Source: Aestuariivivens sediminis
GTDB taxonomy: Bacteria; Bacteroidota; Bacteroidia; Flavobacteriales; Flavobacteriaceae
Length of the DNA: 64,000 bases
Direction of reading: 5' to 3'
Assembly (NCBI RefSeq): GCF_022662105.1
Contig: NZ_JAKMCP010000001.1
Span: 434,001 to 498,000, forward strand
Below, in pieces: positions 18,897 to 29,900 of this stretch; within the stretch, counting starts at the first letter, position 1; each line of letters starts with the position of its first letter. Under the pieces are notes generated by a model. The model saw nothing but the letters and a program-made list of their open reading frames with translations, did no database searches and had not been told where the DNA came from. The position numbers were made by a program, and so were the translations under genes.

Positions 18897-19925
18897 ATGT
18901 CTAAAAAAATCACCTTAAAATACATCGCAGAGCATTTCAATGTTTCCACGTCAACTGTATCTATGGCATTAAAAGACAGTTACGAAATTAGTGAAGCCAT
19001 GCGCACTAAAATTCAAAACTTTGCTAAAGCGCATAATTATCGGCCAAATCCGTTCGCATTGAATTTAAAACAAAAAACCACCAAAACCATAGGTGTTATA
19101 ATACCTACTATTTTAAATCATTTCTTCGTTCAGATTTTTAGTGGTATTGAACGTGTTGCTCATGAAAGCGGTTATAACTTAATAACCGTAATAACCCAAG
19201 GAAATTTGAACAAAGAAATTGATACCGTAAATATGTTTAAGGATGGATTTATTGATGGCATTCTAATTTCAATATCCGAAGAAACACAATCAAAACAATA
19301 TTTTAAACATTTACATGATTTTAGTAATGAGGCCGGACCAATTGTTATGTTTGATAGGGTTTCTGACTTATTGCAATGTGACAAAATTATTGTGGATGAT
19401 TATAACTGTGCCTACAATGCAACATATTATCTCTTAAAAACAGGTTGTAAAAATATAGCAATAGTCTCAGTTCTTGATCATTTAGGGATTGTAGAGCTAA
19501 GAATAAATGGTTACAAAAAAGCATTACATGATAACAACATAGAAGTAAATGAAAAATTAATTACGCTTGTAAAAAAAGAATATGATTTTGAAACCGAAAT
19601 TAAAACACTTCTCGATTATCAGGATGTAGATGCCATCATTGGTCTGGAAGAATTTTCAACAATAGAATCCATGATTATTGCAGAATCGAGAGGATATAAG
19701 ATACCGGATGATATTTCCTTTATTGGTTACACCAATGGAAACTTATTTAAATATGTAAAACCATCCGTTACATGCATTAATCAACATGGTGAATATATGG
19801 GTAGAGTAGCTACAGAAAAGTTAATAACCAGAATAGAACAAGAAGAATCCAATTTACATTATGACACTAAAATTATAAAAACTAGTCTTGTGTTAAGAAA
19901 CTCAACTAAAGCCGTTATTATTTAG
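18897..19925 (+). CDS. LacI-family transcriptional regulator
   Basis: A 342-residue LacI/GalR-type repressor. The N-terminal HTH (residues 4-25: TLKYIAEHFNVSTSTVSMAL) and hinge helix (YRPNPFALNLK, ~48-58) are followed by a periplasmic-binding-protein-like effector domain (~60-335), with TIGVIIP, DRVS, DDY and SFIGYTNG landmarks. It has no signal peptide and acts on DNA in the cytoplasm. It is divergent from the sugar porter/kinase relic and about 100 bp from the convergent GH43 gene, so it is the likely local regulator of this PUL segment, with a mono- or disaccharide as inducer. Such genes usually answer to the imported sugar, here perhaps xylose or a xylosyl disaccharide; this is inference. 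The ATG at 18897 gives the standard LacI length. Confidence 0.92.
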   Translation: MSKKITLKYIAEHFNVSTSTVSMALKDSYEISEAMRTKIQNFAKAHNYRPNPFALNLKQKTTKTIGVIIPTILNHFFVQIFSGIERVAHESGYNLITVITQGNLNKEIDTVNMFKDGFIDGILISISEETQSKQYFKHLHDFSNEAGPIVMFDRVSDLLQCDKIIVDDYNCAYNATYYLLKTGCKNIAIVSVLDHLGIVELRINGYKKALHDNNIEVNEKLITLVKKEYDFETEIKTLLDYQDVDAIIGLEEFSTIESMIIAESRGYKIPDDISFIGYTNGNLFKYVKPSVTCINQHGEYMGRVATEKLITRIEQEESNLHYDTKIIKTSLVLRNSTKAVII

Positions 19926-20023
19926 TGTTTTAGAGTCGTCTTTAAATTTAATAATAGTAAATGTACCGATCCGGATCGTTCAGGTCTAATTCCAATTACC
20001 CATCACTGAAAAACTATTCTTTC

Positions 20024-21619
20024 CTATTCTTCAATTCCTATGTATTCAAACCACCCAAAATCAGCATATCTCTTGTTGCTCCTTAAATCCTGACAGCATA
20101 ACCCAATAAAAGAGCCTGTAAATGCGGGCCTGTATCTTTCACTTCCTTCTCTAACATTATCATCGGATAAAATACTAATATCTAAAACTGAACCTATATT
20201 TGTGAAAGGGCCATCCTCTTTCAGCTTATAACTAAATTGTAGATTTTCAAATTGAATACTGGCTTTTAATACTACAGAGCTATGCCCTGTTATAACTACA
20301 ATTTCTCTGTCTTCAATTTTTTGAAAGTTGTCTGCTGAAATAATAGAAAGGACCTTATCATCATCCCTGTGGGTAATGTGCAAATAATGATAGTGACCGG
20401 TATTATAATACAATACCAAACCTGACATCTGTTGAAAACAGTCGGGTTCAAATTCGACTAATGTAGAGACTTCAGCTTTAAAATGTTGAAGTCTTCGAGC
20501 AATCATAGATTGATTATGGGTAGATGTTAAAGATTCCCGTCCTGTAAGCCTTAGAAATCCTTTTCTTTCTTTAAGAGATACCCAATTTTCTGTCATTGGG
20601 ATTCTTAAAGATTGGAATTCCATTGGGAGTTTATCTTGATCAAAAATAATCCGGACTGGGACATGCTCCTTTTTTTGAGAAGCCACTTCCAAATTTGGAT
20701 TAGGTACCTTTAATCTCGGCAATCTACTTCCACTATTAACAAAAGGCCAGTCCTCCTTCCAAACCACTTCTTCAATAGCTGTTTCTCTGCCTAAAATGCA
20801 CCTTCCTCGTTCCGTTAACGGTCTTCCGATTAAAAACACGATATACCAATCTCCAATTTGTGTTTCTATCATTGAGCCATGTCCTGCTTTCTGAAGCGTG
20901 TGTTTAGGTGAATCTTTGCTGGTTAAGATAGGATTATCCGGATGTTCTTCGTAAGGACCAAAAACACTCTTAGATCTTAAAATTGTTGCTGAATGATTAT
21001 ATTCCGTACCTCCTTCAGCCAAAATTAAGTAGTAATATTCATTCCGCTTGTACAAATGTGGCCCTTCAGTTGATCCTAGTTTAGTGCCTTTAGTTAAAAA
21101 ATGTCTTTCGTTTAACAGCCTTAACGTTTGGGGATCAACCTCATGCATCTCAACTCCTCCAAAAAGTTTACCGTTTCTATGGTCTACAATCATATTAACG
21201 AACCACAGTTTATCCTGGTCATGAAAAAAAGACCCGTCGAAACCACTTGAACACAAATAAATTGGATCGCTCCAAGTCCCCCTAATGTCATCTGCTGTCA
21301 CCACATAATTTGGAGTATCTTTCCATACGCCATCAAATGACTTCACATTGGTATAAACCAAATAAAATTTATTATTGGCATAAGACAGGCATGGTGCCCA
21401 AACACCACATGAGTCTGGCACTCCCCTCATATTCAATTGAGACTTTCGGTTTAAGGGGCGTGCTATAAGTTCCCAATTCTTTAAATCTTTTGAATGATGA
21501 ATCTGTACACCAGGAAACCATTCAAATGTTGAAGTAGCAATATAATAATCGTCTCCTACTCTGCAAATTGACGGGTCTGGATTAAATCCTTTTAAAATTG
21601 GGTTTTGAATATACTCCAT
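20024..21619 (-). CDS. GH43 beta-xylosidase/arabinofuranosidase, cytoplasmic or periplasm-free
   Basis: A 531-residue GH43 enzyme, beta-xylosidase type. The five-bladed propeller spans ~1-320 with the family's acidic triad readable in place: D15 in NPDPSI (general base), D128 in GFDGSFF (pKa modulator) and E185 in STEGPHL (general acid). A C-terminal concanavalin-like beta-sandwich (~330-531) follows, as in two-domain beta-xylosidases. There is no signal peptide, so it probably works in the cytoplasm on imported short oligosaccharides. It is the last gene of a minus-strand run with GH26, GH16, a binding protein, SusD and SusC, and it converges on the LacI gene. Together with the xylulokinase relic and porter this supports a xylose-containing target. 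Arabinofuranosidase activity cannot be excluded. Confidence 0.9.
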   Translation of the reverse strand: MEYIQNPILKGFNPDPSICRVGDDYYIATSTFEWFPGVQIHHSKDLKNWELIARPLNRKSQLNMRGVPDSCGVWAPCLSYANNKFYLVYTNVKSFDGVWKDTPNYVVTADDIRGTWSDPIYLCSSGFDGSFFHDQDKLWFVNMIVDHRNGKLFGGVEMHEVDPQTLRLLNERHFLTKGTKLGSTEGPHLYKRNEYYYLILAEGGTEYNHSATILRSKSVFGPYEEHPDNPILTSKDSPKHTLQKAGHGSMIETQIGDWYIVFLIGRPLTERGRCILGRETAIEEVVWKEDWPFVNSGSRLPRLKVPNPNLEVASQKKEHVPVRIIFDQDKLPMEFQSLRIPMTENWVSLKERKGFLRLTGRESLTSTHNQSMIARRLQHFKAEVSTLVEFEPDCFQQMSGLVLYYNTGHYHYLHITHRDDDKVLSIISADNFQKIEDREIVVITGHSSVVLKASIQFENLQFSYKLKEDGPFTNIGSVLDISILSDDNVREGSERYRPAFTGSFIGLCCQDLRSNKRYADFGWFEYIGIEE

Positions 21620-21666
21620 TTATGTGTAATAAATTTTAAACTTCATTATGGAAGACTTTCTTCATG

Positions 21667-22794
21667 TTATTTGTTATTATATAAATCATCATAAAGATGA
21701 GACGATGACTTTATAAATTTAGCATCAGATATTTTCTCTACCCATCTTTTACTGATTTCATCACTTAATTGAAGCCGGGCATCAATTTTCTTGAACGTCG
21801 GGTTATCATACCACATACGATGGGAGTCCCAATGACAATTAATATAATGTACAGCTTTTACAACATCCCTATTTTTATCAATAGCTTCAAAAAATGGAAC
21901 AAACCACTCTTGCCAGGCTTGTTCAGCTTGTGTTGGATTACCCAATTGTGTTTCTAATGTAATCCCTCCATTAGGAATCGCTTTAGGATCGGAAATCGTT
22001 GGCGTTGCTTCAGCAATAAACACAGGCTTTCCTTTTTTTCGAGCAAATTCAAACATTTTTATATTGGGCCACATATGAAAGAATGAAACACCCAACCAGT
22101 CCACATAATCATCACCAGGGTACCATTCTTCTAACTGTTCCAGGGAGGACATAAACCCACTAGATTGCCAAACATAAGCCGTATTGTTAACCCCTTTTGC
22201 CCTTAGCATATCAACTATTCTTTTATAAGCAGCTATGGTGCTTTTTTGGTCATAATGATTCCAAGGGGCTCCATCAAATTCATAGGCGATTCTTAAAAAA
22301 ACTGGTCTCCTGCCTAATGACAATAAAAAATCTGCTAACTTATTGATATAAACATCATGTGTTCCTTCGGCGACTTTTTCTTCATGGTTAACAAAGGAAA
22401 GACCAATAGCTAATGCCATATTAGAATAATTATTATTGGATAACTGTAAACTAGCATTGTAGTCGTTATCCCCCCAATCAGCTGTTTCCCAAATACCATC
22501 TAAGCCCTTATGGATATAACCAAAAGAGGTATCACCAGGATTAATACTGGTATAGGTTGTCCAACCAGCAGGCTTCTGAAAATAATCTAAATATCCTTCA
22601 TTGTAATTTTCCAACCCTCCAACTGCCTCTAGCTCCTGACCGACAAATAATAAGACCTTTTCACCATTAGGCTCAAATTTTTCAAGTTCATTATCATTCT
22701 GTTGAACATGAACCATCATGGTGGCATCTTTCTGTTTTTGATTACACGCTAGAATCATTAAGAGTAAGATCAATAAAAAAGGATTGGTTTTCAT
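21667..22794 (-). CDS. GH26 endo-glycanase lipoprotein (beta-1,3-xylanase or mannanase)
   Basis: A 375-residue lipoprotein from the ATG at 22794 (leader LLLMILAC, C17); in-frame ATGs at 22809 and 22812 are alternatives, while 22848 would overlap the GH16 gene by 26 bp. The GH26 barrel carries acid/base E172 in RIAYEFDGAPWN and nucleophile E262 in PVFIAEATPT, with a WQSSG segment between them. Family GH26 holds beta-1,4-mannanases and the marine beta-1,3-xylanases; with the GH43 beta-xylosidase next door, beta-1,3-xylan is an attractive but unproven substrate. Lipidation and PUL position suggest a cell-surface endo-enzyme that makes oligosaccharides for SusCD import. It follows the GH16 gene by ~28 bp in the same operon. 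Substrate confidence is low and family confidence high. Confidence 0.82.
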   Translation of the reverse strand: MKTNPFLLILLLMILACNQKQKDATMMVHVQQNDNELEKFEPNGEKVLLFVGQELEAVGGLENYNEGYLDYFQKPAGWTTYTSINPGDTSFGYIHKGLDGIWETADWGDNDYNASLQLSNNNYSNMALAIGLSFVNHEEKVAEGTHDVYINKLADFLLSLGRRPVFLRIAYEFDGAPWNHYDQKSTIAAYKRIVDMLRAKGVNNTAYVWQSSGFMSSLEQLEEWYPGDDYVDWLGVSFFHMWPNIKMFEFARKKGKPVFIAEATPTISDPKAIPNGGITLETQLGNPTQAEQAWQEWFVPFFEAIDKNRDVVKAVHYINCHWDSHRMWYDNPTFKKIDARLQLSDEISKRWVEKISDAKFIKSSSHLYDDLYNNK

Positions 22795-22822
22795 TTTATT
22801 ATATTTCATCATTAATATGGTT

Positions 22823-23797
22823 TTAGTTTTTTTGATACACCCTGACATAATCGATAATCAAACAATCTGGAAAATCTTGAGGTACAGGATTAACTTTTGG
22901 TAAATTCCCTCCCACGGATAGGGCAAATACAAAGTAAAATTGATCATTGAAGGGATACGGTTGACCACTCGCATAAGTCGTTGCTGGTGTCATGGAATGA
23001 TACTGCTGATCATTAACTAACCAGGTAATTTTATTCTCTTCCCAAATTATTGAGTACAGATAATATACCTTGTTAAAAGGCTGGTTATGAAGTGATTCAA
23101 AATATACGGAGTTAAATCTATGGTTATTAGGAAAATCCGTACCATAATGCGCTGTACCCAATATTTCGTTATGATTTTCACCCAAATATTCCACAATGTC
23201 TATTTCTCCACCACTAGGCCAATAACCCCCGGGGTTATTAATGGTGTAATTTTTATTCAACATAAATAATGCAGTCCATGTTCCCTGAGCAGTCGGCATA
23301 CTTGCCCTTATATCTACACGACCATATTTGAACTCAAAAATATTATCCGTATGAATTCTTGAGGAAGCATAGTTTTTACCCCCTAGAGTCTCTTGCTTTG
23401 CTGTGATTATTAAATTCCCATCTTTTAAAAAGATATTCTCTTTGTCATCACTAAAATATTGCTCCTCATTATTTCCCCAACCACATAAATCAGGACACCC
23501 TGTACCCAAATGAAATCCCCATTTATCACTGTTTAACTGTTCTGAATTAAACTCATCAGACCAAAGTAATGAATATCCCGCATAACGTGTTGAACCATTA
23601 TATCCCTCAGTTGGAATACTAACTTCTTCTCCACAACTACCACAGATTCCTCCACAATCTACAGAGGTTTCATCACCATTTTGCATGCCGTCTGTACAAG
23701 TGGCCACTGGAATAAAAGGTGCCGGGTCTCTTTCCGATTCACACGTAAAAAATATAGCCAATAAACATATAAATAATAAAATGTAATTAATCCTCAT
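22823..23797 (-). CDS. GH16 laminarinase-type endo-glucanase lipoprotein
   Basis: A 324-residue surface lipoprotein (leader LLAIFFTC, C19). Residues ~34-56 carry a Cys-rich CTDGMQNGDETSVDCGG module, also found twice in the neighbouring binding protein. The GH16 beta-jelly-roll (~72-324) has the catalytic signature E198-I-D200-I-V-E203 with the beta-bulge spacing (ExDxxE) of laminarinase-like enzymes, preceded by GWGNNEEQYF, a conserved substrate-cleft segment. It should cut beta-1,3- or mixed-linkage beta-1,3/1,4-glycans at the cell surface. It lies between the binding-protein gene (~105 bp upstream) and GH26 in one operon. In a locus with GH26 and GH43 the target might be a beta-1,3-linked xylan or a mixture of algal wall glycans. 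Fold and active site are clear; the polymer is not. Confidence 0.88.
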   Translation of the reverse strand: MRINYILLFICLLAIFFTCESERDPAPFIPVATCTDGMQNGDETSVDCGGICGSCGEEVSIPTEGYNGSTRYAGYSLLWSDEFNSEQLNSDKWGFHLGTGCPDLCGWGNNEEQYFSDDKENIFLKDGNLIITAKQETLGGKNYASSRIHTDNIFEFKYGRVDIRASMPTAQGTWTALFMLNKNYTINNPGGYWPSGGEIDIVEYLGENHNEILGTAHYGTDFPNNHRFNSVYFESLHNQPFNKVYYLYSIIWEENKITWLVNDQQYHSMTPATTYASGQPYPFNDQFYFVFALSVGGNLPKVNPVPQDFPDCLIIDYVRVYQKN

Positions 23798-23902
23798 AAC
23801 TACCTCTCACATTTAACTTAAAGGTGCTTCAATTACAACAAAGCACCTTTTCCATTTCAACTTATAAAACTAACTCTAAACAATATGGCTACTAATCTGA
23901 TA

Positions 23903-25342
23903 TTATTCTATTGGTTTAAGGTCCTTAACATAAAAGGTCCCTGTTTCGGTATGTCCTCCACCTCCAAAACGGATGCTTATATTGGTATATGTGGTTTGAC
24001 TTTCTAATACTACACCATTATTACCAACACGTCCGGTACCATCGAATTCTAAAGTGACCCAAGATCCAAAATTTGCTTCATCAACAGTTATAGGAATCTC
24101 TGTCCATCGTTCCCAAAAATTGGCGTTATAATCCATTAGAATCAATACAACCTCAGGATTCAATGCACCGGAAAAATCTTGACCTGTTGGAATATAAACG
24201 TCCATAGTCCATTTGTGATAAACAGAAAAATCAATTGGTGTGCCTAATGTTTGAAATTTATAATCCTCAAAGCCACCAAATCGACCGTCATCCGGTCTAA
24301 TGACTTGGGCCACCAAATCATTTGCGGTTCCATCGGGGTTTTCCACACCATAAGATATATCAACGCCCTGATTGTATGGGCTTCCATCAGCATTTACTGT
24401 AAAAGGTTCTAACACTAATCCTGCATCATCAGCTTCAAAAGTGAAATAGTATGGCAAACCTGAGCCAGCTAAAACGTCTGCTCTGGGCGTTGTTGAAGGT
24501 CCTCCAAAATTTTCAGTCGTTGGAATAAGGTCTTTTATATAGAAAACACCCGATTCGGTATGACCACCACCTCCAAAACGAAGTCCGACAGTATTATAAG
24601 TGGTCTGATCTTGCATAACTACGCCATTAGCACCAACCACATCTGTACCATCAAATTCTAAGGTGACCCATGATCCAAAGTCTGATTCATTGACCGTCAT
24701 TGGAATCTCTGTCCATCGCTCCCAAAAATTACCGTTGCTGTCCATGAATATCAAAACAACTTCTGGGTTTAAAGCACCGGAAAAATCCTGGCCAGTTGGA
24801 ATGAAGACTTCCAGAGTCCATTTGTGATAAACAGAAAAATCTAAAGGTGCACCTAGGGCTGAAAATTTATAATCTTCAAATCCTCCAAATCGTCCATCGC
24901 TAGGTCTTATAACCTGTGCCACCAAATCATTTGCCGTTCCATCAGGGTTTTCCACCCCATAGGATATATCAACTCCTTGATTGGCACTAAAAGTGGTTAG
25001 TAACAAGCCTGCTTCATCAGACTCAAAAGTGAAATAATAGGGTAGTCCTGAACTAGTCAATGCATCCAGTCTGGGTGTACCTATCGGACATTCTTCGCAA
25101 TTTGATCCACCACAATCTACACCTGTTTCATCACCATTTTGAATACCATCTGTACATGTTGGGCATGCATTTGGGCTACTCCCTCCACAATCTACGCCTT
25201 CCTCATCTAAATTCTGGATACCGTCATAATGCGTTGGTAAAATAGTTAAGTCAAACTTCTCATCTTCACATGACATAGTAGAAAATAAACCGATAGCCAT
25301 AAAGGCAAAAAGGATAATTTTTATGTTAACTAAATTTTTCAT
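23903..25342 (-). CDS. Surface glycan-binding-like lipoprotein with tandem repeats
   Basis: A 479-residue lipoprotein (leader LFSTMSC, C25). Residues ~38-86 hold two Cys-rich modules (YDGIQNLDEEGVDCGG and CTDGIQNGDETGVDCGG). Then follow two near-identical domains of ~190 residues (about 90-285 and 286-479), each running from LPYYFTFE through GVDISYGVENPDGTANDL and GFEDYKF to an FGGGGHTE-FY-KDL end. The repetition is also obvious at DNA level. The beta-rich, Gly/Trp-containing pattern looks like carbohydrate-binding modules, and a gene between SusD and surface enzymes is the usual place for a SusE/F-like or SGBP protein. It would hold polysaccharide at the cell surface. I know no enzyme motif in it. 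The family of the repeats is not recognised; a non-catalytic binding role is inferred. Confidence 0.75.
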   Translation of the reverse strand: MKNLVNIKIILFAFMAIGLFSTMSCEDEKFDLTILPTHYDGIQNLDEEGVDCGGSSPNACPTCTDGIQNGDETGVDCGGSNCEECPIGTPRLDALTSSGLPYYFTFESDEAGLLLTTFSANQGVDISYGVENPDGTANDLVAQVIRPSDGRFGGFEDYKFSALGAPLDFSVYHKWTLEVFIPTGQDFSGALNPEVVLIFMDSNGNFWERWTEIPMTVNESDFGSWVTLEFDGTDVVGANGVVMQDQTTYNTVGLRFGGGGHTESGVFYIKDLIPTTENFGGPSTTPRADVLAGSGLPYYFTFEADDAGLVLEPFTVNADGSPYNQGVDISYGVENPDGTANDLVAQVIRPDDGRFGGFEDYKFQTLGTPIDFSVYHKWTMDVYIPTGQDFSGALNPEVVLILMDYNANFWERWTEIPITVDEANFGSWVTLEFDGTGRVGNNGVVLESQTTYTNISIRFGGGGHTETGTFYVKDLKPIE

Positions 25343-25428
25343 TGTTTTTGTTTTATTAATTTCCTGTAAAACAGTTATTATGTTTAATAATTTAATTACA
25401 AAAAAATTTGATGATTATAATATGTTTT

Positions 25429-26949
25429 TTAATTGTCGTAACCGGGGTTTTGTGTTAAAATACCATTTGACAATTGTATCTCAGCGTCTGGTATTGGCAA
25501 CAAAGTGTCACGGTTTATATTGAAGTCTGATTTACCTACCGCGCTCATTGCAGATTGAATGTCTCCCCATCTTACTAAATCTGTAAACCTATCCCACCCT
25601 TCAGTTGCCAGCTCACGTCTTCGTTCAGCCTTTACGCCGGCTAAATTATACATCGGGGCGGCCGAATTGCCAGATCCATAAGCTCTATCAGTAACCATTT
25701 GAAAGGCACTGGCTCCATCGCCACCGCCTCCCATTAATGAAGCTTCCGCATACATTAATAAGACATCGGCATATCGTAATATTTTTTCATTTTTTGGAGA
25801 TCCAAAACTTGATAATAAAGGTGACAATTCTTCAAATGTCAAGAAGAATTTTTTATTTAATGCACTTGACCCCACATTAAATTGAAAATCAGAAGGCGCA
25901 GGAGACCAACCTAAACTCTCTAATCCCGGAGAATTTAAATCATCGCCTGGCAAAATGAATGTAGCTTTTTTTCTCTGATCACTATTATCAAAAAAATTCA
26001 CTAAGGACTGTCTGGGAATCATGTTTCCCCAAGAGGTATATATGCCCCCGGCCCACATAAACATATATTGCCAGGATATTGAGCCCTCGCCTGGAATACC
26101 ATCAACATAATTGATCTCAAAAAGAGATTCAATCCCAAATTCATTATTTAATTCAAAATTATCAGAAAAAATAGGTTCTAATTGGTACCCATGAGTCATT
26201 ATTTGTTGACAGGAGGCCACTGTTTCAGAATATTTCCCCTGATATAATTGAGCTTTGGCTAAAATACCCAGGGCTGCTCCGGAAGTAGCCCTCCAAAGCT
26301 CGGCCGACTCTCCTCTTTTAGGCAATACTGAGGCTGCTTCGGTTAAATCTTTTTCAATTTGAGCATATACGTCGGCTTTGGGGCTTCGAGGAAGATATAG
26401 TTCATCTTCGGTAGTCCTTATAGCTTCAATAAATAGAGGCACATCACCAAAAAGCTTAACAAGTTCAAAATAGTAAAACCCTCTTAAAAACTTTGCCTCC
26501 GCAATAATTCTTTCTTTCAAACCATCAGTAACAAAGCCATTGAATTCCTGTGTCAAATCCAATGCAAAATTAGCCCTTCCAACACCCGCATATAATTTCC
26601 GCCATAACTCAGCTACACTTTGATTTGTACTCCTTATTGTAGAAAATTGATCAAACACTGCGCCGTTTCCCCAAAAATTAGCTTGTTGAGAATGAATATC
26701 GTCGGCTCTAACCCCTTGAAACATTTGCTGAAATGTCTCTGCCGGACCTTCGAGTTTCCATTGTAAAGGGTCATAAGCCGCATTAATGGCCTGTAGCACC
26801 CTATCCTCCGTATTAATTGTTTCGGCTGTTATTTCAGTAACCGGGATTTTATCTAAGATATCTTCAGCACATGATGCTGATATCACAATAACTAAAAGAA
26901 TCATGAAACCTTTAATTACATTCATTTTAATAGATTGTATTTTTTTCAT
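25429..26949 (-). CDS. susD: SusD/RagB family outer-membrane glycan-binding lipoprotein
   Basis: A 506-residue SusD-like lipoprotein (leader VIVISASC, C27). N-terminal TPR-like helices appear with ILDKIP, AINAAYDPLQ and FLRGFYYFELVKLFGDVPL, the hallmark SusD segment near residues 145-165. The C-terminal RYADVLLMYAEA and RRRELATEGWDRFTDLVRWGD blocks are present, ending with LLPIPDAEIQLSNG--TQNPGY as in the family. It caps the SusC partner encoded 10 bp upstream and delivers oligosaccharides to it on the outer face of the outer membrane. The gene is second in the minus-strand operon after SusC. The binding protein, GH16, GH26 and GH43 genes follow. Confidence 0.95.
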   Translation of the reverse strand: MKKIQSIKMNVIKGFMILLVIVISASCAEDILDKIPVTEITAETINTEDRVLQAINAAYDPLQWKLEGPAETFQQMFQGVRADDIHSQQANFWGNGAVFDQFSTIRSTNQSVAELWRKLYAGVGRANFALDLTQEFNGFVTDGLKERIIAEAKFLRGFYYFELVKLFGDVPLFIEAIRTTEDELYLPRSPKADVYAQIEKDLTEAASVLPKRGESAELWRATSGAALGILAKAQLYQGKYSETVASCQQIMTHGYQLEPIFSDNFELNNEFGIESLFEINYVDGIPGEGSISWQYMFMWAGGIYTSWGNMIPRQSLVNFFDNSDQRKKATFILPGDDLNSPGLESLGWSPAPSDFQFNVGSSALNKKFFLTFEELSPLLSSFGSPKNEKILRYADVLLMYAEASLMGGGGDGASAFQMVTDRAYGSGNSAAPMYNLAGVKAERRRELATEGWDRFTDLVRWGDIQSAMSAVGKSDFNINRDTLLPIPDAEIQLSNGILTQNPGYDN

Positions 26950-26959
26950 TTTAATTTTT

Positions 26960-29900
26960 TTAGAAGTTTATTTGGAAACCTAATAGATATGACCTTGACT
27001 GTGGGTAAAATCCTGTGTCTATACCAGATGACAAAATGCCTCCTCCCACTTCTGGATCAACCCCTTGATATTTGGTCAAGGTGAATAAGTTTTGTCCAGA
27101 AATATAAAATCTTATTTTATCTGCCCTAAGTTTATGAGTAACATGATCCGGCAAAGAATATCCAAAAACAATATTTTTTAATTTTATAAAGGAAGCATCT
27201 TTTACATGGAAATCTGACACCAAATTTTCACCATTACGGTCTCCAGGTGCTGCAACGGCCATATTTCTTGGTGCTCCATCTTGTAAATACGAAGCTGGTC
27301 TATTTGAACCAATGGCCGTATAGCGAATGGTGGCATCAAATATATCATTCCCGGTTGCTCCATAAAAAAATGCTGAAAAATCGAAACCAGAAAACGCACA
27401 ACCTAAAGTTAATCCGGCTGTTAAATCGGGTAATGGTTTTCCTATAAATGTTTTATCCCCCGCATCGGGTGTCCTTCTATTATTCCCACTTCCATTTAGG
27501 TCCTTAAATAACAAATTTCCATTAGCATCCATTCCTTCCACAACATATCCATAAAAGCTACCAATTGGTTCTCCTATTGACGTCAAGGTTATTGGGTCTG
27601 AAAATAATGCCCCTGTAAATCCGCCTTGTAGATCTTGACCATTGTTTCCAAGACTCGTCACCTCATTTTCATTATATCCCATATTTAATGATGCATTCCA
27701 TGAAAATTTATCGAAACTTTTCTTATATGACAATGCAAGTTCAACCCCCGAATTCTTTACTGAGCCAACATTTACCAGCGATGGATTTAATCCACTAGAG
27801 TCTGGTGTATTGGCCTCTAAAAGAATATCAGTGGTCTCTTTCGAATAGTAATCTATTGATAGATTCAAGGAATTATTTAAAACCGTTAAGTCAAGACCCA
27901 CATTAATTTGTTCCAATTCTTCCCACTTCAAATTAGGGTTAGCCAATCTTGTGAGGGATAAACCAGGGTTTCCTGCATAACTTACGTTCGAATTTATGGT
28001 AGATAAGTAAGCATATCCCTGCGATGAATCCACGCCCGATATACCCCAACCAGATCTAACCTTTAATACATTTATCCCATTAGAATTTTTCAAAAAACGC
28101 TCTTCAGATAATACCCATCCCACAGAAAATGATGGGAAAAAGCCTGATCTGAAATTTTGTCCAAAAGTTGAGGATTCATCACGCCTCAAACTGGCCGTCG
28201 CCAGATACTTTCTTTTATAATCGTATTTTACCCTACCTATATAGGATACTAAACCACGTTCTATTATTGATGCGGGAGTGAAGTTGGCCCCAAAGCGATC
28301 CGTTGCCAGAGAAAAGTTGGCATCATCAAAGTTTGTGGTTAAATAATCACTAACATTTGTTGTGTTTTCACCAAAATGAGATTCTTCTTCAATAACCTCG
28401 TAACCAACTAATAGATCCAAATGGTGTCCCTTAGGTTCTAAGCTGGAAAATGTATAAGCAACTGTAGCAGTAATTTGATCTCTGACTATTCCGGACGGTG
28501 CTTCTGTGTAAGATCCTCGTAAAAAAAAGTCTTGAATTGGAAATACGGCACCTAGACTTGGAGTGAAAGAACGAAATAAACCTGAGTTTTTATAATAACT
28601 GTAGGAAGCCCGGACATTCAAATCTGTGATGGGCTGCCAGTCAGCAGACAGTCCATAATTTATAACATCATTAATTCCCTCACTTCCAACAAATTCATTT
28701 AGTTCCCACAGGGGGTTTGTCATCTCCCCCATAACATTAAGTGGCACACCATTGAATTCAGGTTTTGGACTTTGTCTTCCGGGATTGAATATTTCACCGT
28801 TTTCGGCATAAGTCGGGTATATGGAAGGTAAAGCGTTGATACTGCCAATACTACCAACCGGATAATAGTCTACCATTTTAGAAACACTGGCAGATGCTTT
28901 AACTTGTATGTTTTCTCTAATATCTGCGTTTAGAGAAGCACTTAAATTCTTTCTATTAAAACTACTTTTACCAGCTCTGCTGAATATTCCTTCCTGATCA
29001 AAAATGCCTCCTGAAATTGCATAAGAATATTTTTCTCCTCCATCTGATAAAGAAACGGCTAGATTCGACATGGATGCCGTTCTTGATACGGCATCATACC
29101 AATCTGTGTCTGGCAACGCGTTTCTCTCAGCCTCAGAAAAAGCACCTCTATTACCATTGAGATTACCTCCTGATTCAACAACCGCCTGGTTATAATAATT
29201 AATATATTCCGAGGCGTTCATAAGATCTGGCTTGTTTCCCATGTACTGAAAGCCAGAATACCCATTTATAGATATGACGGGTTTTGTGTTTTTTCTACCA
29301 GATTTTGTTTTAACTAAAATAACCCCATTACTACCCCTTGATCCGTACACAGAAGTTGATGCTGCATCTTTTAATACAACCAACTCTTTAATGTTATCTG
29401 GATTTAAGTGCTGAAGATTTGGTACTGGAAACCCATCAACAATGTAAAGCGGATCAGAATTATTTGGAGAACCAACTCCTCTAATTCGTATGGTTGATGA
29501 GGACCCCGGTGCACCAGAATTTTGTTGAACAATTACGCCGGGAGCAGCTCCTTGAAGAATATTTTCTACTCTTGAAACCGGGAGGTTTTCTATTTGCTCA
29601 GTACTCACCTCTGAAATAGCTGTTGATAAAGTGCGCTTGCTTTGAGACTGTCCGTAACCTATTAAGACCACTTCATCTAATCCTTCTATGGATTCCCGGA
29701 GTGTAACATCTATTCTAGATTGATTCCCTACAAGAATTTCTTCTGTTTTATAACCAATATAGCTAAAAACCAATATTGAATTAGAATTTACAACATTGAT
29801 GCTATAATTTCCATCAAAATCCGTGGATGTCCCATTATTTGTTCCCTTAACTATTACTGAGACCCCTGGCAAAGGGCCAACCTCACTTTTTACATTCCCC

